From Paenibacillus sp. FSL A5-0031 (GTDB lineage Bacteria > Bacillota > Bacilli > Paenibacillales > Paenibacillaceae), in NCBI RefSeq assembly GCF_001956295.1, contig NZ_MRTD01000002.1, forward strand, positions 436,501-500,500: a DNA stretch of 64,000 nt, given 5' to 3'. The notes beneath the pieces are model-generated. The model was given only the letters and a program-made list of their open reading frames with translations, ran no database searches and was not told where the DNA came from. Made by a program: the position numbers and the translations under genes. This document shows, in pieces, positions 1 to 8,853 of this stretch. The first letter of the stretch is position 1, and each line of letters starts with the position of its first letter.

Positions 1-276
1 AACTTGCATCGGTTAATTACGGCGGGTGCAGAAAAGGCTGGCATTCCTTCCGACAAAATCAATACACTCGCCAATCCGGAACTGCTCATGCGAGCAGGTG
101 GTCAGCTAGACCCGCTAATACGCAAGTTTCTGCAAGAGGCGCTGGCAACAGCGATCAATCACGGCTTTATACTCAGCATTTGTGTTGGCAGCATTGGCTT
201 AATCACCGCAATGTTTGTTGGTGCAAGCAGACTCGGAGCCACAAAAAAAACAACGACCAGCGCTACACACATATAG
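1..276 (+). CDS. MFS efflux transporter, C-terminal fragment (cut by window edge)
   Basis: The reading frame is open from the first base and ends at the stop at 274-276, so only the last 91 residues are present. They contain an amphipathic stretch followed by one hydrophobic segment (about residues 54-73, ILSICVGSIGLITAMFVGAS) and a short basic tail. This matches the last transmembrane helix of a 14-helix DHA2-type drug pump (EmrB/QacA-like), judged from style rather than a diagnostic motif. The substrate cannot be told. The true start lies outside the window. Confidence 0.6.
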   Translation, partial: NLHRLITAGAEKAGIPSDKINTLANPELLMRAGGQLDPLIRKFLQEALATAINHGFILSICVGSIGLITAMFVGASRLGATKKTTTSATHI

Positions 277-290
277 AGGTAAACGGACAT

Positions 291-330
291 GCAACGGTAA
301 TCTGTGATTTGCGATGCAAATTACCGTTGC
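291..330. terminator. Hairpin between convergent genes
   Basis: A 10-bp perfect inverted repeat (291-300 with 321-330) and a 20-nt loop lie between the stop codons of the efflux fragment and the convergent DUF421 gene. There is no strong T-tract on either side, so termination is inferred mainly from position. Confidence 0.4.
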
Positions 331-338
331 GTGCATCT

Positions 339-1046
339 TTATTCTTCATCCGTAGGTTTTTGTATACCGTCTTCATAAAAGTCAAAGATGAGCTGCTTCT
401 TTGTCCCTCTTACCGCGTAGAAAACGTCAGATATTTTCTTTCCTTTTTTTCTCAGTTCGTTTTCCAGCCATTCCTTCGTCAGCCCATTCTCCTTCATTTC
501 TTTTTCCAAAAGTGAACCATCCATAATCAATTCAATGGGAAACTCCTGCTTGTTTAATTGAAGCTTCATGTCCTTTTTCGTGACAAGCTGATACTCGTCT
601 TTTTTTAGTACAGACACCATTCCATTATCCTCAAGAACTGCATATTCAACCTCATCCATATTAAAAATCCCATTTTCTCTTAAAGCTTGATCCAAAGAAT
701 CCAAAGTGTATCTGACCTTCTTCATATTATTCTCAAGAATCTTCCCGCCTTCAATGAGTACCGTTGGGGAACCTGAAATCCAGCTTCGTAATTTACGGCT
801 CTTTAAAGCAACGACAGATAACAGATAAGACGTAACGGTCATAACCGCGAGTGATAAAATAATATGCGTCCATTTCAACGTATCATTGAATGCCAAGTTG
901 GCTGCAAGTGCCCCTATCGTAATGCCGGTCACAAAATCATGAAACGTCATGTTGGAAATCGTCTGTTTGCCCAATATTCTAGCTACTAATAGAAGCAGTA
1001 AAATAGCAACAATCGTACGTATTAATATATCCATATAGGTATGCAT
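339..1046 (-). CDS. DUF421 family membrane protein (YetF-like)
   Basis: This is a 235-residue protein with an N-terminal membrane region of about three helices (residues 5-80: a leucine-rich helix, then HDFVTGITIGALAANLAF, then a third helix). A soluble mixed alpha/beta region follows (about 85-200), including the family-typical stretch SPTVLIEGGKILENNMKK. That arrangement is characteristic of the YetF/YrbG/YdfS family of Bacillales, where homologues are linked to the spore or cell membrane but have no defined reaction. The start at 1046 is preceded by AGAGGTGG at a workable distance. It is a single-gene unit convergent with the upstream transporter. Confidence 0.85.
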   Translation of the reverse strand: MHTYMDILIRTIVAILLLLLVARILGKQTISNMTFHDFVTGITIGALAANLAFNDTLKWTHIILSLAVMTVTSYLLSVVALKSRKLRSWISGSPTVLIEGGKILENNMKKVRYTLDSLDQALRENGIFNMDEVEYAVLEDNGMVSVLKKDEYQLVTKKDMKLQLNKQEFPIELIMDGSLLEKEMKENGLTKEWLENELRKKGKKISDVFYAVRGTKKQLIFDFYEDGIQKPTDEE

Positions 1047-1218
1047 GCCGTGATTCCACCTCTGCTCTCATTGTTTCCCAAGCGATTTGAAAAAAATCAT
1101 GGAACAGCGTATCATCTTTAAAGTAAACAGATTAGAGACCACTTCTAGTGACGGTTGAAGATACGTCGCTTTTGTATTGTATTTTGCTATATGACTATTT
1201 GTATTGGAGCTGAGAATG

Positions 1219-2451
1219 ATGAAAACCGAGATTATAAACAGATTTATCACTTACGCGCAGGTGGACACACAGTCCGATGAAAGCAGCGAAACCTGCCCTT
1301 CCACGCCCGGACAATTGACGCTAGCTAATATACTAGTAGAAGAATTGAAAACCATCGGCATGCAAGAGGTTACGATGGATGCTAACGGCTATGTCATGGC
1401 TACTCTTCCAGCCAATACGGATAAAGAGATCCCAACCATCGGTTTCCTTGCGCATATCGATACAGCAACTGACTTTACTGGCACTAACGTCAAGCCGCAA
1501 ATTATTGAACAATATGACGGGAATGACATTATCTTGAATGAAGCACAGCGCATCATTATGTCGCCGAACGACTTCCCCGAGCTGCACGGCTATAAAGGTC
1601 ATACGCTGATTACAACAGACGGCACGACACTGCTTGGTGCAGACGATAAAGCAGGCATAACTGAGATCATGACGGCGATGGCTCATCTCATTAATCATCC
1701 TGAGTTGAAGCACGGCAAAATAAGAGTAGCCTTCACTCCTGATGAAGAGATCGGCCGAGGTCCGCATAAGTTTGATGTACAAGCCTTTGATGCGGTCTAT
1801 GCCTATACAATGGATGGAGGTCCGCTGGGCGAGCTTCAATACGAAAGCTTTAATGCCGCTGGCGCTGTCATTATATGCAAGGGCAAAAACGTGCATCCCG
1901 GAACGGCCAAAGGCAAAATGATCAATGCCGCCAAAATGGCGATGGAGCTCCACGCAAAACTGCCGGCTAATGAAACACCTGAACAGACAGAAGGCCATGA
2001 AGGCTTCTACCACCTGTCATCCATTCAAGGCGACGTCGAGCAAACGGAGCTTCATTATTTGATACGTGATCATGACCGCAACCGATTTAATGAAAGAAAG
2101 CTGGAGCTAACTCGTATCGTAGAGGAACTGAAAGCGAAGTACGGAGAAGAACGTATTGTCCTTGAAATAAAAGATCAATACTACAATATGAAGGAGAAAA
2201 TCGAGCCGGTAATCCAAGTCGTAGACATCGCAGAGCAAGCGATGATCAACCTCGGCATTACCCCGCTAATCGAACCGATTCGCGGCGGCACAGATGGCTC
2301 GCAGCTTTCCTACATGGGATTGCCGACACCGAATATCTTCACCGGCGGAGAAAATTATCATGGCCGATTTGAGTATGTATCGGTTAACAATATGGTCCAA
2401 GCCGTCAATACAATTATTGAAATCGTTAAGCTGTACGAACAAAAAGCTTAA
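1219..2451 (+). CDS. pepT: Peptidase T (tripeptide aminopeptidase)
   Basis: This is an M20B zinc aminopeptidase that removes the N-terminal residue of tripeptides in the cytoplasm. The 410-residue protein resembles B. subtilis PepT along its whole length. Visible motifs are CPSTPGQ near the N-terminus, the metal and catalytic stretches [29 protein letters not shown] and MDGGPLG, and a C-terminal metal histidine in [13 protein letters not shown] 1219 is preferred over the in-frame TTG at 1204 and ATG at 1216, because it gives the family N-terminus MKTEII and sits 9 nt after GGAG. It is monocistronic, with a strong terminator right after the stop. Confidence 0.95.
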   Translation: MKTEIINRFITYAQVDTQSDESSETCPSTPGQLTLANILVEELKTIGMQEVTMDANGYVMATLPANTDKEIPTIGFLAHIDTATDFTGTNVKPQIIEQYDGNDIILNEAQRIIMSPNDFPELHGYKGHTLITTDGTTLLGADDKAGITEIMTAMAHLINHPELKHGKIRVAFTPDEEIGRGPHKFDVQAFDAVYAYTMDGGPLGELQYESFNAAGAVIICKGKNVHPGTAKGKMINAAKMAMELHAKLPANETPEQTEGHEGFYHLSSIQGDVEQTELHYLIRDHDRNRFNERKLELTRIVEELKAKYGEERIVLEIKDQYYNMKEKIEPVIQVVDIAEQAMINLGITPLIEPIRGGTDGSQLSYMGLPTPNIFTGGENYHGRFEYVSVNNMVQAVNTIIEIVKLYEQKA

Positions 2452-2462
2452 TAATCGTCATA

Positions 2463-2503
2463 AACAAATAGGCTGTCGTCCACTTGACGACAGCCTATTT
2501 GTT
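2463..2503. terminator. Bidirectional terminator between pepT and the HxlR gene
   Basis: A perfect 18-bp inverted repeat (2463-2480 with 2486-2503) has a 5-nt loop and A- and T-rich flanks. It serves pepT on the plus strand and the convergent regulator on the minus strand. Confidence 0.85.
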
Positions 2504-2513
2504 ATTAGATGGA

Positions 2514-2918
2514 TTAACAAAGCACATCTTCTTCCAGTTCGACGATATCCATCTCAAGATTATTTAGGCCATTGTCTTCCAATACGGCAGCCTTATTGCC
2601 GTATTCTTTAATAATATGGATCTCGCCCCATGAGCAAAGGGAGTCCAATATCGATTTTAAGCTCCATCCGTATTCACTGAGCTCATATTCAACCCGCGGC
2701 GGGACCTCATTGTAGCTTATTCGATTCACGATGCCATCTTGCTCCAGCTCTCTCAGCTGCTGCGTTAACATCTTTTGTGTAATGGAGGGCATAATACGTT
2801 TGAGATCACTCGTTCTTTTTTTGCCATGCGTTAAGTGACAAAGGATTACGCATTTCCATTTCCCTCCAATAACCTCGAGGGTCGCTTCCACTGAAATATT
2901 GTATTTTTTCTTAATCAT
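2514..2918 (-). CDS. HxlR-family transcriptional regulator
   Basis: This is a 134-residue winged-helix regulator of the HxlR/MarR-like group. Family signatures visible are VIGGKWKCVILCHL (helix before recognition), ITQKMLTQQLRELEQDGIV (recognition helix) and PPRVEYELSEYG (wing). Such proteins often sense electrophiles or oxidants through cysteine; here cysteines occur in the DNA-binding domain (KWKCVILC), in LCSWGE and at the C-terminus. ATG 2918 is chosen because GGGGAGG lies 8 nt upstream, while an in-frame TTG at 2939 has no such site. It is divergent from the MFS/YvgN operon, which it probably controls. Confidence 0.9.
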   Translation of the reverse strand: MIKKKYNISVEATLEVIGGKWKCVILCHLTHGKKRTSDLKRIMPSITQKMLTQQLRELEQDGIVNRISYNEVPPRVEYELSEYGWSLKSILDSLCSWGEIHIIKEYGNKAAVLEDNGLNNLEMDIVELEEDVLC

Positions 2919-2993
2919 AGATATATCCTCCCCAACCAAGCTATAGCCTACTATTCATGCATTTATTACTTTTTAGTACCTATAGCACTTCAA

Positions 2994-3003
2994 AGTACGT
3001 ACT
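2994..3003. promoter_or_regulatory. Candidate HxlR operator in divergent promoter region
   Basis: A perfect 10-bp palindrome AGTACGTACT lies in the 156-bp divergent region, with a further AGTAC copy at 2975-2979. HxlR-type regulators commonly bind short GTAC-containing palindromes beside their own genes, so the assignment is an inference from sequence and position. Confidence 0.4.
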
Positions 3004-3074
3004 GTTCATTACTGCCTAAACCCATCATAATAGCACTTACCGGCCGGCAATACCATACAAAAGGGGTTATACAA

Positions 3075-4280
3075 ATGGCATTAGATAAAAAAAGAAGTAC
3101 CCTGGCGCTTCTAGCGTTAGCCATAAGCGCCTTTGCGATTGGGACAACAGAGTTCATCAGTGTAGGGCTGCTTCCGCTTATATCTGAAGACTTGAATATA
3201 TCGGTTACAACATCGGCACTAACCGTTACGTTGTATGCTCTTGGGGTTACTTTTGGAGCTCCAATATTAACATCTTTAACATCTACGATTCCAAGAAAAA
3301 CATTATTGTTTTGGATCATGATTGTTTTTATTGCTGGGAACAGCCTTGCGGCATCGGCAAGCGGAGTTGGCATTTTACTTACCGCTCGCGTCATCTCAGC
3401 ACTGGCTCATGGCGTATTTATGTCGATTGGCGCTACTATTGCAGCCGATCTCGTTCCTGAGAACCGCAGAGCTAGCGCAATCGCAATTATGTTCTCCGGA
3501 CTCACTGTAGCAACCGTTACAGGCGTACCGTTAGGTACTTGGATTGGACAGCATATGGGCTGGCGTGCTGCTTTTGTTGGCATAGTTCTTATTGGCGTTA
3601 TCGCTTTTATTGCCAATATGGTGTTGATTCCTTCCGATTTGCGCAAAGGAACTCGAACACCGCTGCGCGAGCAGATAAAACTGGTCACGAATGGAAGATT
3701 GCTGCTTGCATTCGCGATTACTGCTATTGGGTACGGGGGTACGTTTGTTGTCTTTACTTATTTATCCCCGTTGCTTCACGATATAACCGGATTTAAGGAA
3801 AGTACGGTAGCGGCCATTCTTTTGGTATACGGCATCGCCATCGCCATCGGCAATGTCATCGGTGGGAAAGCTGCCAATAAGAAGCCGATTACCGCCTTGT
3901 TTTACATGTTTATTTTGCAGGCTATCATACTCTTTGTTCTTACCTTCACCGCACCGTTTAAAGTGGTTGGCTTAATTACGATTATCTTGATGGGTCTATT
4001 TGCATTCATGAACGTGCCCGGCTTGCAAGTGCATGTCGTGATGCTCGCTGAACGTTATGCGCCGAAGGCGGTAGATGTCGCATCGGCTGTCAATATCGCT
4101 GCATTTAACGCTGGTATCGCCATTGGCGCCTATTTGGGCGGTGTTATTACGGACTCGATGGGACTTATTCATACGGCTTGGGTTGGCGGATTGATGGTTC
4201 TCGGCGCTGTAATTTTAACCGGCTGGGCTAGAGCTTTAGAAAAAAAAGATGAAACAAAACACAGGAGGGCTTCACTATGA
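3075..4280 (+). CDS. MFS transporter, DHA1 family (AraJ/YdhP-like)
   Basis: This 401-residue integral membrane protein has about 12 hydrophobic helices. It has the N-terminal pattern FAIGTTEFISVGLLPLI typical of sugar-efflux or drug-efflux members of the DHA1 group, and a loop after helix 2 (TSTIPRK) in place of the classical GxxxDRxGRR. It probably exports a small hydrophilic or toxic compound by proton antiport; the substrate is unknown. AAAAGGGG precedes the ATG. The gene is divergent from the HxlR regulator and overlaps the reductase gene by 4 nt (ATGA), so the two are translationally coupled. Confidence 0.88.
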   Translation: MALDKKRSTLALLALAISAFAIGTTEFISVGLLPLISEDLNISVTTSALTVTLYALGVTFGAPILTSLTSTIPRKTLLFWIMIVFIAGNSLAASASGVGILLTARVISALAHGVFMSIGATIAADLVPENRRASAIAIMFSGLTVATVTGVPLGTWIGQHMGWRAAFVGIVLIGVIAFIANMVLIPSDLRKGTRTPLREQIKLVTNGRLLLAFAITAIGYGGTFVVFTYLSPLLHDITGFKESTVAAILLVYGIAIAIGNVIGGKAANKKPITALFYMFILQAIILFVLTFTAPFKVVGLITIILMGLFAFMNVPGLQVHVVMLAERYAPKAVDVASAVNIAAFNAGIAIGAYLGGVITDSMGLIHTAWVGGLMVLGAVILTGWARALEKKDETKHRRASL

Positions 4281-5122
4281 TCGCAAAAAATTTACAGGAT
4301 ACAACTACACTTCACAATGGTATTCAAATGCCTTGGTTTGGTCTTGGCGTCTTTAAAGTTGAGGATGGCACGGAGCTGGTCGAGTCCGTCAAAGCAGCGA
4401 TTAAAAATGGTTACCGCAGTATTGATACCGCAGCTATTTATGGCAATGAAACAGGTGTCGGACAAGGCATTCGTGAAGCTATGGCTGAGTATAACGTGAC
4501 GAGAGAAGAGCTTTTTGTCACATCAAAGGTTTGGAATGCTGATCTCGGATATGAATCTACACTGGCGGCTTACGAAACTACGCTAAATAAACTCGGTTTA
4601 GACTATCTTGACCTGTACCTGATTCATTGGCCTGTAGAAGGCAAATTCCAAGAGGCGTGGAGAGCTTTGGAGACCCTTTACAAGGATGGCCGAGTCAAAG
4701 CCATTGGCGTAAGCAATTTTCAGATTCATCATTTGGAGACGTTAATGAAAGATGCTGCCGTTAAACCGATGATCAATCAAGTGGAGCTCCATCCGCAGCT
4801 AACGCAGAAAGAGTTAATCGACTATTGCAAGAAACAAGGCATTCAAATCGAAGCATGGTCTCCGCTTATGCAAGGTCAGCTGTTAGATCATCCTGTTCTT
4901 AAGGAGATTGCTGAGAAGCATAATAAATCCATTGCTCAAGTCATTCTGCGCTGGGATTTACAGCATGGCATTGTAACGATTCCGAAGTCAACGAAAGAGC
5001 ATCGCATCATCGAAAATAGTAATGTATTTGATTTTGAACTATCTGAGAGTGAGCAGTCCCGGATAGACGCTCTGAATCAAAATCTTCGGGTGGGTCCAGA
5101 TCCCGACAACTTTGATTTTTAA
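4277..5122 (+). CDS. yvgN: Aldo/keto reductase, glyoxal reductase YvgN-like
   Basis: This is a 281-residue NADPH-dependent reductase of the AKR5 type. The catalytic tetrad is visible: Asp and Tyr in DTAAIYGNE, Lys in TSKVWN, and His in LYLIHWP. The NADPH-binding stretch is TIPKSTKEHRI. The sequence closely parallels B. subtilis YvgN, which reduces glyoxal and methylglyoxal, so detoxification of reactive aldehydes is likely. AGGAGGG lies 7 nt before the start and the gene overlaps the upstream pump by 4 nt. Pump, reductase and HxlR regulator together look like an aldehyde or electrophile stress cassette. Confidence 0.9.
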   Translation: MIAKNLQDTTTLHNGIQMPWFGLGVFKVEDGTELVESVKAAIKNGYRSIDTAAIYGNETGVGQGIREAMAEYNVTREELFVTSKVWNADLGYESTLAAYETTLNKLGLDYLDLYLIHWPVEGKFQEAWRALETLYKDGRVKAIGVSNFQIHHLETLMKDAAVKPMINQVELHPQLTQKELIDYCKKQGIQIEAWSPLMQGQLLDHPVLKEIAEKHNKSIAQVILRWDLQHGIVTIPKSTKEHRIIENSNVFDFELSESEQSRIDALNQNLRVGPDPDNFDF

Positions 5123-5142
5123 TATCATAGCGGAACAACAAT

Positions 5143-5186
5143 AGGGCTGTCCCAAACGCAGATACATCTACGTTTGGGACAGCCCT
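5143..5186. terminator. Long terminator hairpin after yvgN
   Basis: A 16-bp perfect stem (5143-5158 with 5171-5186) and a 12-nt loop are followed by TTATTTAAT. The core resembles the hairpin at 62551-62594, pointing to a shared repeat family. Confidence 0.8.
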
Positions 5187-5304
5187 TATTTAATCATGCC
5201 TTATTGCAGGATAATGCGGAATGATATCGAAATGAATGAACGTAAACCATTGTTTACATATTTTTGGCGGAAATCATTCGATTGAGATCCAAGTGGAGGG
5301 TACT

Positions 5305-6234
5305 ATGGCTAACTTAAACTTTCGAGAAGATGGCACATTCAAAATTGTTCAATTTACAGATCTGCACTGGCAAAACGAGCAGCAAGAGGATTTACAAACC
5401 TATTCTCTAATGAAGAACGTCCTGCAAGAAGAATCACCGGATTTGGTGATCTTTACCGGTGACGTTATTTATAGCGAGCATTGTACGGATAGACAAGAGT
5501 CCTTTAAAAAGGCCGTCAAAGCAGCGGAAGAATTTAATATCCCATGGGCAGCTGTATTTGGCAATCATGATACCGAGGTTGGCACCACCAGAGAAGAGCT
5601 TATTCGCTTGCAGCAGGAAAGACCGCTCAGCTTAACAGAAATGGGCCCTAGCCTGGGGGATCGTGCGGGAAATTATGTGCTGGAAATCCATTCTAAAAAT
5701 AATAGCAGCCCCGCTGCCGCATTATATTTATTGGATTCAGGCGAGTATGCCGATCAGCCCGTTGGCGGCTATGCATGGGTAACTCACAGCCAAATTGGCT
5801 GGTATAAGGAGCAATCCGCTCGTTTGACGAAACAAAACAATGATGTGCCACTGCCTTCGCTTGCTTTTTTCCATATCCCTGTGCCCGAATATAACGAGGT
5901 GTGGAACGAGCATACCTGCTATGGGCAGAAACACGAGGGCGTAGCGAGTCCAAAAATCAATTCTGGACTTTTCACAGCATTTCTTGAAATGAAAGATGTC
6001 CGCGGTACGTTCGTGGGGCATGATCATATCAATGATTACTGGGGTGAGCTTCATGGTATCCGTCTATGTTATGGAAGAGCTACGGGCTATAACACCTATG
6101 GAAAAGAGGGTTTTCCGCGTGGTGCACGGATCATACAATTGACCGAAGGGGAAGCTGACTTTCAAACATGGCTTAGACTAGATGATGGATCTGTTGTCGT
6201 CAATCAGCCAGAACATCTTCCTGAGAAAGGTTAA
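5305..6234 (+). CDS. Metallophosphoesterase (calcineurin-like)
   Basis: This 309-residue binuclear-metal phosphoesterase belongs to the class related to yeast Dcr2 and plant purple-acid-phosphatase-like proteins. The five conserved blocks are present in order: FTDLHW, FTGDVIY, FGNHD, FFHIPVPE and GHDHIND. There is no signal peptide or membrane segment, so it is cytoplasmic; the substrate is unknown. ATG 5305 is chosen over the in-frame ATG at 5236, because GGAGGG lies just upstream and the family N-terminus (FREDGTFKIVQFTDLH) begins here. It is a single gene, convergent with the DUF1349 gene with only 33 nt between. Confidence 0.9.
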   Translation: MANLNFREDGTFKIVQFTDLHWQNEQQEDLQTYSLMKNVLQEESPDLVIFTGDVIYSEHCTDRQESFKKAVKAAEEFNIPWAAVFGNHDTEVGTTREELIRLQQERPLSLTEMGPSLGDRAGNYVLEIHSKNNSSPAAALYLLDSGEYADQPVGGYAWVTHSQIGWYKEQSARLTKQNNDVPLPSLAFFHIPVPEYNEVWNEHTCYGQKHEGVASPKINSGLFTAFLEMKDVRGTFVGHDHINDYWGELHGIRLCYGRATGYNTYGKEGFPRGARIIQLTEGEADFQTWLRLDDGSVVVNQPEHLPEKG

Positions 6235-6267
6235 TTTCAACCATTAGGACATTAAACTGAAAATTTG

Positions 6268-6861
6268 TTACTTATGATCTTTCCATTGGCATTCAGTAAA
6301 TTTCATTTCTGTGAAAATAGCATTAAATGAGGATTCTTCTGGACTGCAAGCATAAATACCAATCTGTATATTGTCTGCTCCTTCAAAAAGGTGCGCAATA
6401 CGCATTTGCTTATAGTGAATGCCATCATAAGAGTTTTCAATACAATAATCGCTTTCACGCCGGCTTAGTCTGTAATACATCAATTTCTTTGTTGCAGAAA
6501 TATCCGTAGTTGCCCAATCAGAATAGCCTAAGTTCGTTACAACACTTCCTAATCTTTGGTATTCTTCATTTTCATATTCAATAGAAGCCTTTATCCAGTT
6601 ATCACTATTTTGATAAATAATTACGCCGCACTGGTCGAAGCGTTGTTTACTGTCAAATTCCGTTTTTACTAAAAATGAAAAGTATTTCTCATTGGTTTTC
6701 ATTAACAAAGCAGGAGCATTATTATTTTGAAAGCCATAATAGGTTCTTTGCCAAAAATCTGTTCCAGCTTCTGTTTTAATCACAATTTCTCCATCTGTAA
6801 TCGTATATTCTTTAGGCTCGTGTACCCAGAATAAGTGATCTCTTTGAAATGTTACATCCAT
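6268..6861 (-). CDS. DUF1349 domain protein (concanavalin-like fold)
   Basis: This 197-residue soluble protein consists almost entirely of a DUF1349 beta-sandwich. Family features include DFWQRTYYGF near residue 35, FDQCGVIIYQNSDNWIKASIEY in the centre, and YRLSRRESDYCIENSYDG towards the end. Homologues are cytoplasmic proteins of unknown role, structurally similar to laminarinase/lectin folds and sometimes annotated as regulating enolase. No signal peptide is seen. It sits downstream of and in the same direction as the small VOC gene, but a hairpin lies between them. Confidence 0.82.
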   Translation of the reverse strand: MDVTFQRDHLFWVHEPKEYTITDGEIVIKTEAGTDFWQRTYYGFQNNNAPALLMKTNEKYFSFLVKTEFDSKQRFDQCGVIIYQNSDNWIKASIEYENEEYQRLGSVVTNLGYSDWATTDISATKKLMYYRLSRRESDYCIENSYDGIHYKQMRIAHLFEGADNIQIGIYACSPEESSFNAIFTEMKFTECQWKDHK

Positions 6862-6901
6862 TTTGATTCCTCCATAAATTCTAATTTATCTATTACTTAA
6901 A

Positions 6902-6931
6902 CGAGGCTACCGATTCATGCCGATAGCCTCG
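6902..6931 (-). terminator. Hairpin between the VOC and DUF1349 genes
   Basis: An 8-bp GC-rich stem (6902-6909 with 6924-6931) is followed on the minus strand by TTTAAGTAA. It probably terminates the VOC transcript; the T-tract is short. Confidence 0.5.
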
Positions 6932-6954
6932 CCATAGTGATGGTTAAGTTATAG

Positions 6955-7308
6955 TTACCCGTTTTTCTCCCAAAGCTCGATCAATCGACCTTCCGGGTCT
7001 TCAATCCAAATAAACTTCCCAAATTCGCTAACCTCTAAGTTCTTAGCAAGAGGTACACCCATATGTTCAAGATGCTGAATAATCTCGTTTACATTATGTA
7101 CTTGGAAATTTATCATCACTTGTTGTTCTAATGGAAAATAACTGTCATTCTCGTTAAAAAAAGAAAAAATAGTCTCATTTCCGGATTCGGGTTTTATCAT
7201 CGTCCCATTCCAATTCCCTATTTCAAGCTTCAACACTTCACTGTACCATTTTGTTATCATTTCAAGATTTTTAGTTCTCCAAAATATTCCGCCAAAACCT
7301 TTTATCAT
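6955..7308 (-). CDS. VOC-superfamily protein (glyoxalase/bleomycin-resistance fold)
   Basis: This 117-residue protein has the paired beta-alpha-beta-beta-beta layout of the vicinal-oxygen-chelate superfamily. The start IFWRTKNLEMITKWYSEVLKLEIG and the end FGKFIWIEDPEGRLIELWEK are typical, the latter carrying the metal-ligand-position glutamate. Such small proteins act as dimers in isomerase, lyase or antibiotic-binding roles; this one cannot be assigned a substrate. AGGAG lies 8 nt before the ATG. Confidence 0.85.
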   Translation of the reverse strand: MIKGFGGIFWRTKNLEMITKWYSEVLKLEIGNWNGTMIKPESGNETIFSFFNENDSYFPLEQQVMINFQVHNVNEIIQHLEHMGVPLAKNLEVSEFGKFIWIEDPEGRLIELWEKNG

Positions 7309-7451
7309 GGTATCTAACTCCTGTCTGTCATTAGATTTTTAGCTATCCGATTACATTAGATATTCGAGATTTAAATTTAAGCTCCTTTTTCAATTTTCCT
7401 GCCCGCGCACATTTTCTCCACAAACTACTACATTATAATTTTCCACTTCTG

Positions 7452-7460
7452 TGCTATACT
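7452..7460 (+). promoter_or_regulatory. Extended -10 promoter for the acyltransferase gene
   Basis: TGCTATACT matches an extended -10 element (TGn plus TATACT at 7455-7460), 63 nt before the start codon. No good -35 is visible, as is usual for extended -10 promoters. Confidence 0.45.
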
Positions 7461-7522
7461 AGCTTGTCAGCATTTTAGCAACAAATATTGTTAAATTATC
7501 AACTAACTCACGAGGTGCATAA

Positions 7523-8665
7523 ATGTCTCAACCGCCAGCTAAGAAGGCGCTTTTGACTGAGCTTGAGAGCCTACGCGCATTTGGCATACTTGCTGTCATT
7601 ATGATTCACGCGACATCCTCTTCAGTAGTCAATTCCGATCCTAACTCCACACTGTTTTTGATTCTTGTCCTGTTTAATACGTTATCCAAATTCGCCGTGC
7701 CTCTCTTCATTCTGATCAGCGGCATATCTCTTTTCTACAATTACAATGATAAACCATTAAACAAACAAACAGCTACGATGTTCTACAAGAAACGCATCAC
7801 TAAAATTATGCTGCCGTTTCTCCTATTTTCGTTTATGTATTATGCCACTATCATCTATTTCAGATACGGATTTATTAATTTCGAGCAGTTTGTCTCTTAT
7901 TTTCAAACTTGGGATTTTCTCGTTAAATTGCTGATAGGAAAAACCTATGCTCATTTGTATTTTATCTTTATTATTATCCAGTGTTATTTGCTCTTCCCTG
8001 TACTTTGGTATGTGATGAGAAAATGGCCGCGTCTCGTCAATTGGCTGATCACAGGCGGACTTCTCATTCAGTGGATTTATATGCTGAACGCCAAGGAAAT
8101 GGGAATCAAATACGTCACCAGCGGTTTTTTCGCATACAGCTTGTACTTTTGTATCGGGGCTTATATAGGAATCAACTATACGAGGTTTTATGCCTTCTGG
8201 GAGCGCAAACGCAGCAGCATTGCTTTACGCAGCACATTAATTCTAGTAGTAGCCATTTCCGGCACGATCAACGTGATCTACTTTTTACGTGAGGCGCAGG
8301 GAAAACTACTATTTAACGATAGCTTTTTGGTACAAATAAAAAATGAAGTTTATATTACTTCGGCTTGTTTGCTGCTTATTCATCTTGCCCTTCGGATTAA
8401 GGCATCCCGTATGGAATATTTGAAATCGGTACTTATTCATCTCAGCCATGCGTCATTTGGCATGTATTTGCTGCATCCGATGTTCCTCAGATATTACCGT
8501 ATGATGGATGTGAATGGGAGTCCGCTCGTTTACGGAGCATGGATTGCAGGAGGCTTCTTCCTGGCTTTAATTGGCTCATGGATCATCGTTGCTTGGGCTG
8601 GAAAAATGAAAGGACATTGGGTTTTATTCGGACCTATCCCCAAACAGAAATCGCTCGGACAGTAG
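7523..8665 (+). CDS. Membrane acyltransferase, family 3
   Basis: This 380-residue multi-pass protein (about ten helices) belongs to the acyltransferase-3 (OafA/YrhL-like) family, which O-acylates cell-wall or exopolysaccharide sugars across the membrane. The N-terminal LESLRAFGILAVIMIHAT carries the family's R/H signature (R in ESLRAF, H in MIHAT). The C-terminal helix contains the ASFGMYLLHPMFL motif. It is preceded by GAGGTG at a normal distance and is monocistronic. The acceptor sugar is unknown. Confidence 0.9.
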   Translation: MSQPPAKKALLTELESLRAFGILAVIMIHATSSSVVNSDPNSTLFLILVLFNTLSKFAVPLFILISGISLFYNYNDKPLNKQTATMFYKKRITKIMLPFLLFSFMYYATIIYFRYGFINFEQFVSYFQTWDFLVKLLIGKTYAHLYFIFIIIQCYLLFPVLWYVMRKWPRLVNWLITGGLLIQWIYMLNAKEMGIKYVTSGFFAYSLYFCIGAYIGINYTRFYAFWERKRSSIALRSTLILVVAISGTINVIYFLREAQGKLLFNDSFLVQIKNEVYITSACLLLIHLALRIKASRMEYLKSVLIHLSHASFGMYLLHPMFLRYYRMMDVNGSPLVYGAWIAGGFFLALIGSWIIVAWAGKMKGHWVLFGPIPKQKSLGQ

Positions 8666-8695
8666 CCAAAAGGCTGAATTTAAAACATTTATGTG

Positions 8696-8729
8696 ACGCC
8701 CCTCTGCTGAAACAAGGCAAAAGGGGCGT
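8696..8729 (+). terminator. Terminator after the acyltransferase gene
   Basis: An 8-bp GC-rich stem (8696-8703 with 8722-8729) is followed by TTTTCAATAATTT. Confidence 0.75.
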
Positions 8730-8853
8730 TTTCAATAATTTCCCCCTATGCGAGCTAGGTCTTTTCCGTTAAACTAGAAATTCTGGTATCGGCAGAATCA
8801 ACTATACTATTGCAGGTTTACCCCTGAAAACTATTGGAGGTTTCTTTTCTAAC

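Noticed and set aside
1333..2013. 226-codon open frame antisense to pepT
   Set aside because: It lies entirely within the confident pepT gene in another frame, has no ribosome site, and its protein lacks any recognisable motif.
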